Below are positions 15,303-25,000 of a stretch of DNA of 35,277 nucleotides, piece by piece. The notes under the pieces were generated by a model. It was given only the letters and a program-made list of their open reading frames with translations. It was not told where the DNA came from and did not search any database. This stretch comes from GCA-002784865 sp035646815. Its GTDB lineage: Bacteria > Patescibacteriota > Microgenomatia > Levybacterales > UBA12049. Numbering within the stretch: the stretch's first letter is position 1; every line of letters starts with the position of its first letter. The position numbers and the translations under genes were made by a program. The stretch spans positions 1 through 35,277 of the forward strand of contig DASRON010000017.1 in the NCBI GenBank assembly GCA_035646815.1, in the 5' to 3' direction.

Positions 15303-16208
15303 ATGGAAATTTATTCTTCTATATCTGCCAATAAAACTAAAACTTGGCTAATAATGGTATTGTTTGTTGTTTTCTCAACAACACTTATCTATATTTTTGG
15401 CAAGGCTTTAGGGTATAGCCCTGTTTTATTAATAGGATTTGCTTTAATTTTTGCTGGTTTCTCAAGTTTAGGAAGTTACTTTTATTCGGACAAATTAGTT
15501 CTTGCTTCAACAGGAGCAAAGCTTATCGAAAAAAAAGATAATCCTGATCTTTATAGAATTGTTGAAAATCTTGCAATAGGTGACGGGATTCCGCTTCCTA
15601 AAATCTACATTATGCAAGAAATAGCACCAAACGCTTTTGCAACAGGAAGAGATCCAAACCATGCTGTAATTTGTGTTACCACAGGACTACTTCAGAAATT
15701 AAATAGAGTTGAGCTTGAAGGTGTTATTGCACATGAACTATCACATGTTAAAAACTATGACACAAGGCTTATGGCAATTGTTGCAATTCTAGTTGGTTTT
15801 ATTGCAATTTTTGCTGACTTTTTTATGCGATCTTTATGGTTTAGAGGATTTTCTAATAGGGAAAGCCGGGGATCAGGAAATATACAGCTTATTTTTCTAG
15901 GAATTGGTATTGCCCTTGCAATTCTCTCCCCTATTATTGCAATACTTATCCAGCTTTCCTTATCTAGGAAAAGAGAATATCTTGCAGATGCCTCAGGAGC
16001 TCTTCTTACAAGATATCCTGAAGGACTTGCCAGTGCACTTGAAAAGATATCAAGTGATAAGAATACTATTAAATCTGCAAACAATGCTACAGCTCAATTA
16101 TTTATAATAAACCCTTTTAAAGGAAAACCTGCAAAAGCTTTTCTTTCTTCACTTTTTAATACACATCCACCAGCTGAAGAAAGAATAAAAATACTTCGTT
16201 CAATGTAG
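15303..16208 (+). CDS. htpX: Membrane zinc metalloprotease HtpX
   Basis: M48-family integral membrane protease that degrades misfolded membrane proteins, 301 residues. Two N-terminal transmembrane helices lie at about 16-34 and 39-57, with two more near 156-177 and 197-222. The zinc site is HELSH (His144, Glu145, His148) with the third ligand Glu225 in KREYLADASG. A conserved NTHPPAEERI segment sits near the C-terminus. It is placed directly after lemA with one base between, an arrangement seen in many bacteria. Only a weak AAAGG upstream, so translation may be coupled to lemA. Confidence 0.94.
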   Translation: MEIYSSISANKTKTWLIMVLFVVFSTTLIYIFGKALGYSPVLLIGFALIFAGFSSLGSYFYSDKLVLASTGAKLIEKKDNPDLYRIVENLAIGDGIPLPKIYIMQEIAPNAFATGRDPNHAVICVTTGLLQKLNRVELEGVIAHELSHVKNYDTRLMAIVAILVGFIAIFADFFMRSLWFRGFSNRESRGSGNIQLIFLGIGIALAILSPIIAILIQLSLSRKREYLADASGALLTRYPEGLASALEKISSDKNTIKSANNATAQLFIINPFKGKPAKAFLSSLFNTHPPAEERIKILRSM

Positions 16209-16212
16209 CCTT

Positions 16213-17499
16213 ATGAATATAATCTTAATATATTTAGGAAAATTATTATCTTTTTTAAGTAAGCTTGCAAATTTAGGCAATGGTTCAACCTGGCCAGGAC
16301 ATATTGCTTTGAAAGTAAATAAAAAATTTATTGAAAACATTTTAGAAAAATCAAATACAAAAATAATAATTATTGCAGGAACTAATGGAAAAACAACAAC
16401 TGCAAAGTTAATTAAATCTATTCTTGAAGAAAATAAAAATAGTGTTTTCCATAATTATTCAGGTGCAAATTTACTAAATGGTATTGCTTCATCGTTAATT
16501 TTAGAATCAAGTTTTTTAGGAAAACTTGACAGAGAATATGCAATTTTTGAAGTTGACGAAAATGTTCTTCCTTTAATTTTAGACATTGTCCTCCCAGACT
16601 ATATACTTTGTTTAAATCTGTTTAGAGATCAATTAGATAGATATGGTGAAGTAAATTCTATTGCAAAAAACTGGAAAAAATCATTAAATAACTTAACGCC
16701 TAAAACAACTCTTATTCTGAATGCTGATGATCCTGCAGTTTCATATCTTGGAAAAACTACCAAAGTATCTGTAAAATATTTTGGAATTAACGATAAAAAT
16801 TTAGCAATAAATGATGTTCAAAACGCTGCTGATTCAGTTTATTGTTTAAATTGTAATTTACGTCTTAATTATAAAGAAATTTATTTTTCCCATCTTGGTA
16901 ATTGGCTTTGCTTAAACTGTAATAATAAACGTGCAAAGATAGATCTGGATAATTCTAATGTTTATCCTCTTAAGGGAACATATAACCGTTACAATACTCT
17001 TGCGTCCTTCCTACTTGCAAAAAGTTTAGGACTCTCAGATAAAATTATTTTAACTGCATTAAAAAAGTTTAAACCTGCTTTTGGAAGACAAGAAATAATT
17101 AAATATAAAGATAAAAATGTACAAATCTTTCTTTCTAAAAATCCTACCAGCTTTAATGAATCGCTTAGAACTTTAAATGATATGAACGGGAAAAATATTT
17201 TATTTGTATTAAATGATAATATTCCTGATGGTCAGGATATTTCATGGATCTGGGACATAGACTTAGAAAATTTAATTAAAAATGATCAAAATATCACAGT
17301 TAGCGGAAAAAGAGCTTATGACATGGGACTTAGAATAAAATACTCAGATATTAAGAATTTTAAAATTGATTCAAATTTAAAAAAAGCTTTTTTGTTTGCA
17401 ATTAACAACACTAAGAAAAGTGACACCTTGTACGTATTTCCTACTTATTCTGCAATGCTTGACGTAAGAAAAATACTAACTGGTAAAAAAATACTATGA
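16213..17499 (+). CDS. murT: Lipid II isoglutaminyl synthase subunit MurT
   Basis: Mur-ligase-like subunit that, with GatD, amidates the D-Glu alpha-carboxyl of the peptidoglycan precursor to D-isoglutamine using ATP and glutamine. 428 residues. The P-loop AGTNGKTTT is at about 55-63, the central-domain EVDENVLP segment is near 112, and a Cys4 zinc ribbon (Cys211, Cys214, Cys233, Cys236) sits inside the central domain as in Gram-positive MurT. A C-terminal DUF1727-type domain contains FLSKNPTSFNESL near 310. gatD starts four bases before its end (ATGA overlap), giving the conserved murT-gatD pair. Presence of the pair argues for a real peptidoglycan wall with an amidated stem. Confidence 0.93.
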   Translation: MNIILIYLGKLLSFLSKLANLGNGSTWPGHIALKVNKKFIENILEKSNTKIIIIAGTNGKTTTAKLIKSILEENKNSVFHNYSGANLLNGIASSLILESSFLGKLDREYAIFEVDENVLPLILDIVLPDYILCLNLFRDQLDRYGEVNSIAKNWKKSLNNLTPKTTLILNADDPAVSYLGKTTKVSVKYFGINDKNLAINDVQNAADSVYCLNCNLRLNYKEIYFSHLGNWLCLNCNNKRAKIDLDNSNVYPLKGTYNRYNTLASFLLAKSLGLSDKIILTALKKFKPAFGRQEIIKYKDKNVQIFLSKNPTSFNESLRTLNDMNGKNILFVLNDNIPDGQDISWIWDIDLENLIKNDQNITVSGKRAYDMGLRIKYSDIKNFKIDSNLKKAFLFAINNTKKSDTLYVFPTYSAMLDVRKILTGKKIL

Positions 17500-18248
17500 A
17501 ACAAAACATAAATATAGGCTGGCTTTATCCTGAGCTAATGAGCACATATGGAGATCGTGGAAATATTATTTCCCTTATTAAAAGATGTGAATGGAGAAAT
17601 ATTCCTGTAAACGTAATTAATCTTAATATAGGATTTAATAAAAAAGATTTAGAAAAGTGTGATTTGTTATTTATGGGTGGTGCTCAAGACAGACAACAGG
17701 AAATAGTTGCAAAAGACTTAGAAGAAAAATCTGCTGTGCTATCAAAATTAATCAGTAACGGACTTCCAGGTCTATACATTTGTGGCGCTTACCAGTTTTT
17801 AGGAAAATATTATAAGGATGCTAATGGAACTACTATAAAAGGACTTGGAATAATTGATATTTATACTGAAAATTCAGATAAAAAAAGACTTATCGGCAAC
17901 ATTGTCATCGCTCCACTTTTAAAAGATTTAAAAAATTCAACATTTGTAGGATTTGAAAATCATGGAGGAAGAACTTATTTAGGTAAAAAAGTTTTGCCAT
18001 TTGCAAAAGTTATATCTGGATTTGGAAATAACGGTATTGATCAAACAGAAGGAGCAATATATAAAAACAGTATTTGTTCATATTTACACGGTCCAATTCT
18101 CCCTAAAAATCCAGAGCTTTGTGATTACTTAATAAATATAGCTCTTGATAAAAAATACGGAAAAAATATTAAACTTATTAAGCTTAATGACGACTTAGAA
18201 AAAAACGCGAGAAAAATAATTGCACAAAGACTTAAGGTTAAAGTATAA
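17496..18248 (+). CDS. gatD: Lipid II isoglutaminyl synthase glutaminase subunit GatD
   Basis: Class I glutamine amidotransferase-like subunit (CobB/CobQ type) that supplies ammonia to MurT, 250 residues. Nucleophile Cys96 lies in LYICGAYQFLG and the catalytic His198 in YLHGPILPKNPEL. A conserved FENHGGRTYLG segment is near 153. As in known GatD, the acidic third member of the triad is not obvious; in solved complexes MurT provides it. The ATGA overlap with murT indicates translational coupling. The stop codon lies within the -10 box of the gatC promoter. Confidence 0.92.
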   Translation: MKQNINIGWLYPELMSTYGDRGNIISLIKRCEWRNIPVNVINLNIGFNKKDLEKCDLLFMGGAQDRQQEIVAKDLEEKSAVLSKLISNGLPGLYICGAYQFLGKYYKDANGTTIKGLGIIDIYTENSDKKRLIGNIVIAPLLKDLKNSTFVGFENHGGRTYLGKKVLPFAKVISGFGNNGIDQTEGAIYKNSICSYLHGPILPKNPELCDYLINIALDKKYGKNIKLIKLNDDLEKNARKIIAQRLKVKV

Positions 18249-18249
18249 T
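18220..18249 (+). promoter_or_regulatory. Predicted promoter of gatCAB, leaderless geometry
   Basis: TTGCAC at 18220-18225, an 18-base spacer, and a perfect TATAAT at 18244-18249, which contains the gatD stop TAA (18246-18248). Seven bases separate it from the gatC ATG at 18257, so the transcript would start at or one base before the ATG. Confidence 0.6.
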
Positions 18250-18256
18250 ACCTTTG

Positions 18257-18535
18257 ATGAAAATAAACATTCCTCAAGTTGCAAAACTGGCAAATTTAGT
18301 AATTAAAAAAAGTGAAGAAGAACTTCTTGAAAAACAACTTTCCTCAATTCTTGACTATGTTGAAAAATTAAAAAAATTAGATACTTCAAAAACTGAAGAA
18401 ACAAGTCAGGTAACGGATCTTGAAAATATCACAAGAGAAGATATAGCAAAGCCTTCTTTGTCTTCAGATGATTCAATTTCTAATGCTAAATCTGCATATA
18501 ACGGACTATTCAAAGTTGAGGGAATTTTAGAATGA
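18257..18535 (+). CDS. gatC: Asp/Glu-tRNA amidotransferase subunit C
   Basis: Small subunit (92 residues) that wraps around GatA and stabilises the GatCAB complex. Typical form: an N-terminal helix PQVAKLANLVIKKSEEE, a second helix with QLSSILDYVEKLKKLDT, and a C-terminal strand-like tail ending NAKSAYNGLFKVEGIL, which matches the usual ...F.VP.VL end. The TTG at 18254 could also be read as the start, but the ATG at 18257 fits both the family and the -10 position. gatA begins four bases before its end. Confidence 0.9.
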   Translation: MKINIPQVAKLANLVIKKSEEELLEKQLSSILDYVEKLKKLDTSKTEETSQVTDLENITREDIAKPSLSSDDSISNAKSAYNGLFKVEGILE

Positions 18536-19941
18536 GTTTAAATAACTTAACAATAAAAAGTGCAAGAGAAGGTCTAAAAAAAAGAGAATTTTCTTCTGAA
18601 GAATTAGTAAAAACTTGTATTGAACAAGTAAAAAAACACAACAGGGAAATAAATGCTTTTTTAACTATACTTGAAAAAGAATCAATAATAGAAGCAAAAA
18701 AAGCTGACGAACTTTTAAGAAAAAATACTGACCTCCCTCTTTTAGGAATCCCAATTGCCCATAAAGATCTTTTTTTAACAAAAAACATAAAAACGACTGC
18801 TAGTTCAAAAGTTTTAGAAAATTATATTCCTCAATATGATGCAACTGTTGTAAAAAAACTTAAAGATGCTGGAGCAATTACACTAGGAAAACTTAATTGT
18901 GATGCATGGGCGCATGGTTCAAGTGGAGAAAATTCTGACTTTAATCCTGTTAAAAATCCCTGGAATAAATCATTTGTACCAGGAGGATCAAGTAGTGGCT
19001 CTGCAGCAAGTGTTGCATCAAGCATGTGTTTTGCTGCAACTGGAACAGACACTGGAGGGTCAATAAGACTTCCTGCAAGCTTTTGTAATGTTGTCGGACT
19101 TAAACCTACCTATGGAAGAGTAAGTAGATACGGGGTTATTGCAATGGCATCTTCTTTTGATTCAATAGGGCATTTTACAAAAACTATTGAAGATAATGCC
19201 ATTATTTTAAACGTTACTGCAGGAAAAGACGAACTTGATGCAACCACACCTAATAGAACTGTTGATAATTACCTGGAAGATTTAAATAAAAGTCTAAAAG
19301 GAGTAAAAATTGGTGTTCCAGAAGAATACTTTTCCCAAGGACTTGACTTAAAAATAAAAGAAAAAATTGAAAATGCCTTAAGTTTTTATGAAAAACTAGG
19401 AGCAGAAATCATTAAGGTATCACTTCCCCATGCTGAATATGCAATTGCCAGTTATTACATAATCCAACCAGCAGAAGTTTCATCAAACTTAGCAAGATAT
19501 GACGGAATTAGGTATGGAAACAATAGATCATATTTTGGTAGTGAAGCAAAAAGAAGAATTATGCTTGGAACTTTTACCCTATCAGCTGGGTATTATGATG
19601 CATACTATAAAAAAGCTATGCAAGTAAGAACACTAATTAAGGCAGATTTTGCAAAAGTATTTAAAGAAGTAGACGTACTGGTATCACCAGTCTCACCTAC
19701 TCTCCCTTGGAAGTTAGGAGAAAAGACAGCTGATCCTTTAAAAATGTATTTATCAGATATTTATACTGTAACTGCAAATTTAGCAGGAATTCCAGGACTT
19801 TCTATTCCTGTCGGCTTTGAAAAAGGACTTCCTGTCGGCATGCAAATATTAGGCCCTCAATTTTCAGAAAAATTATTGTATCAAGTAGGACATGCATTTG
19901 AAGAAAAACATAATTTTGTAAATGAGAGACCAAATTTATGA
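18532..19941 (+). CDS. gatA: Asp/Glu-tRNA amidotransferase subunit A
   Basis: Amidase-signature glutaminase of GatCAB, 469 residues. It releases ammonia from glutamine, which GatB uses to convert Glu-tRNA(Gln) (and often Asp-tRNA(Asn)) to the amidated form. The Ser-cisSer-Lys triad is visible: Lys78 in IAHKDLFL, the cis-Ser near 153 in PGGSSSGSAA, and the nucleophile Ser177 in TDTGGSIRLPAS. Conserved GLKPTYGRVSRYGVIAMASS follows. ATGA overlaps at both ends (with gatC and gatB) indicate a tightly coupled operon. A weak GAGGG lies ten bases upstream of the start. Confidence 0.95.
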   Translation: MSLNNLTIKSAREGLKKREFSSEELVKTCIEQVKKHNREINAFLTILEKESIIEAKKADELLRKNTDLPLLGIPIAHKDLFLTKNIKTTASSKVLENYIPQYDATVVKKLKDAGAITLGKLNCDAWAHGSSGENSDFNPVKNPWNKSFVPGGSSSGSAASVASSMCFAATGTDTGGSIRLPASFCNVVGLKPTYGRVSRYGVIAMASSFDSIGHFTKTIEDNAIILNVTAGKDELDATTPNRTVDNYLEDLNKSLKGVKIGVPEEYFSQGLDLKIKEKIENALSFYEKLGAEIIKVSLPHAEYAIASYYIIQPAEVSSNLARYDGIRYGNNRSYFGSEAKRRIMLGTFTLSAGYYDAYYKKAMQVRTLIKADFAKVFKEVDVLVSPVSPTLPWKLGEKTADPLKMYLSDIYTVTANLAGIPGLSIPVGFEKGLPVGMQILGPQFSEKLLYQVGHAFEEKHNFVNERPNL

Positions 19942-21260
19942 ACTATAAACCAGTAATTGGACTTGAGGTCCATATTGAATTAAAAACTAAATCAAAAATG
20001 TTTTGCTCATGTTCTGCTGACTACTTTGGTAAAAAACCAAATTCGCATACTTGCCCTGTTTGCTTAGGATTACCAGGCGCACTTCCTGTCCCAAACAAAA
20101 CTGCAATAGAATGGTGCTTAAGAATTGGTTCCGCACTAAATTGCTCTCTTTTGGAATTTTCCAAATTTGATCGAAAAAACTATTTTTACCCAGATCTTGC
20201 AAAGGGATATCAGATATCTCAATACGATAAACCATTTTGTAAAAATGGTGAAATAGAAATAAATAATAAAAAGATCGGCATAACAAGAGTTCATATGGAA
20301 GAGGATACTGGGAAACTTATTCACGCAAGTATACGAGGTGAAAAAATGAGTTTGATTGATTTTAATAGAAGCGGTGTTCCTCTAGTTGAGATAGTTACTG
20401 AACCTGAATTTGAAAATGCTAATGAGGTAACAACTTATCTTAAAAAACTTCAGCAAATTGTAAGATATTTAAATGTTTCAAATGCTGATATGGATAAAGG
20501 AGATATGCGGCTTGAACCAAATATTTCTCTTATTAAAAATGGAGAAAAATCGCTTCCTAAATACAAAGTTGAAGTAAAGAATATTAACTCATTTAAGTTT
20601 GTGAAAAAAGCAATTGAATATGAAACAAAAAGACAATTAGAAATTCTTAAAAAAGGTGAAATTCCTGTTCAAGAGACAAGAGGCTGGGACGAAAATAAAC
20701 AGAAAACTACCTCTCAACGAGTTAAGGAGGAAGCAAATGATTATAGATATTTTCCTGAACCAGATATTCCCCCGCTTCGATTTGAAAAAGATTATCTTAA
20801 TAAAATTAAAAACACTCTTTTAGAATTTGCTGATCAAAAGACTGAGAGATTTATAAAAGAATATTCAATTTCAAAATATGACGCAGAGATACTAACCAGA
20901 GAAAAAATAACTGCTGACTTCTTTGAAGAAACAGTTAAGCTTTCAAAAAAACATGATATTTCAGGAAAGAAAATAGCTAATGAAATAATAAATAAAAAAA
21001 TAAATATATTAGAAATTCTTCCTGCAAAATTAATTCAAACCATATTAAATTCAAATAAAAAAACAGTCATAGACGAAATAGAACTTATAACTTCTATAAA
21101 CAAAGTTCTAAAAGAGAATTCAAAGGCAGTTGCGGATTATAAAAGTGGTAAGATACAAGTAATAGGTTTTTTAATTGGCAGTATTATTAAAGATATTGGA
21201 AAACCAATAGATACTTATATAATAAAAGAAATATTAGAAAAGGAGCTTAAAAATGGATGA
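19938..21260 (+). CDS. gatB: Asp/Glu-tRNA amidotransferase subunit B
   Basis: Kinase/transamidase subunit that phosphorylates and amidates misacylated tRNA, 440 residues, somewhat shorter than the usual 470-480. The opening IGLEVHIELKTKSKMFC is diagnostic, followed by the Cys-rich zinc segment (CSCS then CPVCLGLPGALP), KNYFYPDLAKGYQISQYD, and VHMEEDTGK near 120. The C-terminal tail domain has AVADYKSGKIQVIGFLIG, the YqeY-like part that binds the tRNA elbow. The motif normally RCDVN.S reads RLEPNIS here. The final eight bases overlap the GGDEF gene. Confidence 0.94.
   Translation: MNYKPVIGLEVHIELKTKSKMFCSCSADYFGKKPNSHTCPVCLGLPGALPVPNKTAIEWCLRIGSALNCSLLEFSKFDRKNYFYPDLAKGYQISQYDKPFCKNGEIEINNKKIGITRVHMEEDTGKLIHASIRGEKMSLIDFNRSGVPLVEIVTEPEFENANEVTTYLKKLQQIVRYLNVSNADMDKGDMRLEPNISLIKNGEKSLPKYKVEVKNINSFKFVKKAIEYETKRQLEILKKGEIPVQETRGWDENKQKTTSQRVKEEANDYRYFPEPDIPPLRFEKDYLNKIKNTLLEFADQKTERFIKEYSISKYDAEILTREKITADFFEETVKLSKKHDISGKKIANEIINKKINILEILPAKLIQTILNSNKKTVIDEIELITSINKVLKENSKAVADYKSGKIQVIGFLIGSIIKDIGKPIDTYIIKEILEKELKNG
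21241..21245 (+). promoter_or_regulatory. Shine-Dalgarno of the GGDEF gene
   Basis: AGGAG inside the last codons of gatB, seven bases before the ATG at 21253. It supports this start and suggests independent ribosome loading within the operon. Confidence 0.75.
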
Positions 21261-22044
21261 AACAGGCAAAGAAAATATCGCCCAACCAGTTTCCTCAAAT
21301 CATAAAAATAGAGTTAATGATCCCAAAAGATCTATTACTGATACAAGAGTATTTAAATCTTTAGGAAGAAAAGGTGGAGTTGAAGCTCTCCGTAAACGAT
21401 ATCTTGAAAAAACAATAAAAGCAAAAGAAAAAAAAGACGAGATAAAAACAAAAGAAAAAGAAGACGAAATAAGAGAGTTAAAAGGACATGCTTTAGAAGA
21501 TCCATTAACAGGACTTAATAATCGAAGATGGTTTGACCAGGAAATTGAAAGAAAAATTAAATCATCACAAAGATCTAAAAGCCCATTGTATTTTATTTAT
21601 ATAGATTTTGATGACTTTAAAGAATACAACACAGCTTATGGACATCAAGGGGGAGATGAAGTACTAAAACAAATGGCAAGTCTTCCCTCTAGGGATGATG
21701 AACCAATTGCTAGAATTGGCGGAGATGAATTTGCTCAACTTGTTAATAGAGATGTAACTGAGAAAGATATTGTAGAAATTATAAAAAGATATCAGATTAT
21801 GATTGCAGAGAGAAATTTTATATTTGAAAATATGCAGGTTATAAAAAAAGATTTAGATCCCAATGAAATTCCAAAAGATATCGCATTAACATATGGTGTT
21901 GCAAAACTTGAGCCAACAGATACTGCTGATGAATTTCTTAAAAGAGCAAATGAAGCAGCGCATCATGGTAAATTCACGGGGAAAAATACAATTAACTTTG
22001 GAGAAATTTCAAGCGATGAAACCATATCTTTTAGGAGTGTATAA
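21253..22044 (+). CDS. Stand-alone GGDEF-domain protein, probable diguanylate cyclase
   Basis: A 263-residue soluble protein. The first ~75 residues are charged and probably helical or coiled coil (KAKEKKDEIKTKEKEDEIREL) with no recognisable sensor or membrane segment. A single GGDEF domain follows: DPLTGLNNRRWFD near 80, YIDFDDFKEYNTAYGHQGGDE with the metal Asp and guanine-binding Asn, then RIGGDEFAQL with the intact GGDEF at about 156-160. The product-inhibition site (RxxD, nine residues upstream of GGDEF) reads RDDE, a conservative change. Catalytic residues look complete, so c-di-GMP synthesis from GTP is plausible. It is embedded between gatB (8-base overlap) and dnaE (2-base gap), an odd setting for a signalling enzyme. 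Confidence 0.88.
   Translation: MDETGKENIAQPVSSNHKNRVNDPKRSITDTRVFKSLGRKGGVEALRKRYLEKTIKAKEKKDEIKTKEKEDEIRELKGHALEDPLTGLNNRRWFDQEIERKIKSSQRSKSPLYFIYIDFDDFKEYNTAYGHQGGDEVLKQMASLPSRDDEPIARIGGDEFAQLVNRDVTEKDIVEIIKRYQIMIAERNFIFENMQVIKKDLDPNEIPKDIALTYGVAKLEPTDTADEFLKRANEAAHHGKFTGKNTINFGEISSDETISFRSV
22033..22037 (+). promoter_or_regulatory. Shine-Dalgarno of dnaE
   Basis: AGGAG in the last codons of the GGDEF gene, nine bases before the dnaE ATG at 22047. The stop-to-start gap is two bases, so both coupling and direct initiation are possible. Confidence 0.7.
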
Positions 22045-22046
22045 CA

Positions 22047-25000
22047 ATGACTGACTTTGTTCATCTCCACAATCATACCGAGTTCTCTCTTTTAGACGGA
22101 CTTGCAAAAATAAAGCTTTTGGCAAAACGCACAAAAGAATTAGGCATGAAAGCAATTGCCATAACTGATCATGGCAATATGTACGGAACAATTTATTTTT
22201 ACAAAGCCTGTATAGAAGAAGGAATAAAACCAATAATTGGCTGTGAGGTGTACATGGCTAAAAGGTCAAGAAATGACAAGGAAGCTGGCATAGACTCTGG
22301 CTATAACCATCTTATTCTTCTTGCAAAGAACAAAATTGGATATAAGAATTTAATGAAAATAGTTTCAATTTCTAATCTTGAAGGATACTATTACAAACCC
22401 AGATGCGACATTGAGTTATTAAGAGAGCACAGTGAGGGACTTATTTGCTTAAGTGGTTGTGTAAACGGATATATTGCAAATCCCCTTTTAGAGGGACAAG
22501 AAGAAACTGCACTAAAAAGAGCAAGAGAACTTTCAGAAATTTTTGGACCAGAACATTTTTATATTGAACTTCAAAAACACATAAATAATAAGGATCAAGA
22601 TACAGTTAATAAAAGACTTATTAAGCTATCTGAAAAATTAGGGCTTCCTCTTGCTGCAACAAATGATAATCATTACATTTACCCTCAAGATGCAGAAGCT
22701 CAAGAAGCTCTGCTTTGCATTCAAACACAAACAACTTTATCAGATGAAAATAGAAAATTAACCATGATTAACTCCCCTGACCACTATGTTAAAAGCCCTG
22801 AGGAGATGATGGGAATGTTTATTCAAACACCAGAAGCAATTTCAAATACTGCAAAAATTGCAAGTATGTGTGATTTAGAAATTAGACTAGGCAAATGGAT
22901 TATGCCTGTATTTGATGTACCAGGCGGAAAAACACCTGCTGAGTATATTAAGGAAGAAGTTAAAAAAGGTCTTATCAGACGATACGGAAAAATCACCTCT
23001 GAGATACAAGAAAGAACTGATTACGAACTTTCAACTATTCTAAAAAAGGGATATGAAACATATATTCTAATTGTTGCTGATTTTGTTAACTGGGCAAAAT
23101 CACAAGATATTACTGTGGGACCTGGAAGAGGCTCTAACGCAGGTTCTATTGTTTCATATGCTTTAGAAATTTCAGATGTTGATCCTTTATTTTTTAAACT
23201 TCCATTTGAAAGATTTCTTAATCCAATGAGACCATCTCCTCCTGATATAGATCTTGATTTTGCTGATAATAGACGCGATGAGGTTATTAAGTATGTTACT
23301 GAAAAATACGGTAAAGATAAGGTAGCACAAATAATTACTTTTGGAACAATGGAAGCAAAAGGATCTGTAAGGGATACTGGACGTGCTCTTGGAATGCCAT
23401 ATTCAGGACCAGACAGAATTTCAAAAATGATACCTTTAGGCTGGCAAGGACATTCTATGACGCTTGATCGAGCTTTGGAACAAAGTCCTGAGCTAAAGAT
23501 TGCCTATACGATTGAAAATGACACAAGAAGACTTTTAGATTTAGCAAGAAAAGTAGAAGGAGTTGTGAGGCACGCTTCAGTTCATGCAGCAGGAGTGGTT
23601 ATCGCTGATAAACCATTAACAGAATATTCACCTTTACAAAGAGAACCAAATGGGGAAAAAATTATTACCCAATACGACATGTATACAGTTGGTGAAGACG
23701 GCGTAGGTCTTTTGAAAATCGATTTTTTAGGCCTAAGAAACTTAACAATTATTCAAGAGGCTCTTAGATTTATTAAAATTAATCAAGGATTAACAGTCGA
23801 TTTTTCAAAGATTTCCTTTGAAGACCCTAAAACATATGAACTTTTAGCATCAGGAGAAACTACTGGAATTTTTCAGCTAGAATCTGCTGGAATGAGAAGA
23901 TACATAAAAGAATTAAAACCAACTACAATTTTTGATGTTCAAGCAATGGTTGCCTTATATAGACCAGGACCAATGGCAAACATTCCTGAATTTATTAAAA
24001 GAAAACATAATCCTTCGCTTATCTCTTACCCTGACCCTAGACTTAAAGAAACACTTAAAGAATCATATGGAATAATTACTTTTCAAGACGATCTTTTGCT
24101 TACTGCAATTAACGTAGCAGGTTACTCATGGCTTGAAGCAGACAAACTTAGAAAAGCAGTAGGTAAGAAAATTTCATCTGAAATGAAAAAGCAGCATGAT
24201 AAGTTTTTATCAGGCTGTATTTCAAACGGAATGCAAAAGAAAAAGGCTGAACACCTTTGGACACTTTTTGAACCTTTTGCAGGATATGGATTTGGGAAAG
24301 CACATGCTGCATGTTATGCAACAATTGCGTTTAGAACTGCTTATTTAAAGGCCCACTACCCTGTTGAGTTTATGACAGCACTTCTTACAGCAGAATCTAG
24401 AGGAAGCTCAGGACCTACAAAAAGTGAAAAGCTTGCTCAAGCAGTTTCTGAATGTAAAAGAATATTTATAACTGTTCTTCCTCCTAATATTAATAAATCA
24501 GATTCTGAATTTGCGATTGAAAATTATACAAAAATTAGGTTTGGTCTTTCTGCAATTAAAAATGTTGGAGGAGCTGCAATAAATGCCATTCTTTCATCAA
24601 GAGAAAGTGATAATTTTAAAACTTTTAGTGATTTTATTGAACGAGTAGATCTATCAGCAATAAACAAAAAAACTGTTGAAAGTTTAATAAAATCTGGCGC
24701 AATGGATTCATTTGGTAAAAGAGCTGATCTCCTCTTAAGTTACACAACTATTATTGAAGATGCTCATAAAAAGAAAAAGGAAAAACAAGAAGGACAAACA
24801 AGTCTTTTTGAAATTCATGAAGACGTAAAAGATACACACCATAAAAAAATCGTATCTACTGCTGATGATTTTTCGGATGAAGAAAAACTTTCATTTGAAA
24901 AAGAATTTTTAGGCTTTTATTTAACATCACATCCTCAGATGAATAACCTTATTAGTATTAAAAATGAAATAACTCATGAACTTGAACAATTAGAAGAAGA

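Noticed and set aside
15904..16107. 67-residue plus-strand ORF in another frame of htpX
   Set aside because: It overlaps the conserved HtpX zinc-ligand region and has no Shine-Dalgarno or promoter.
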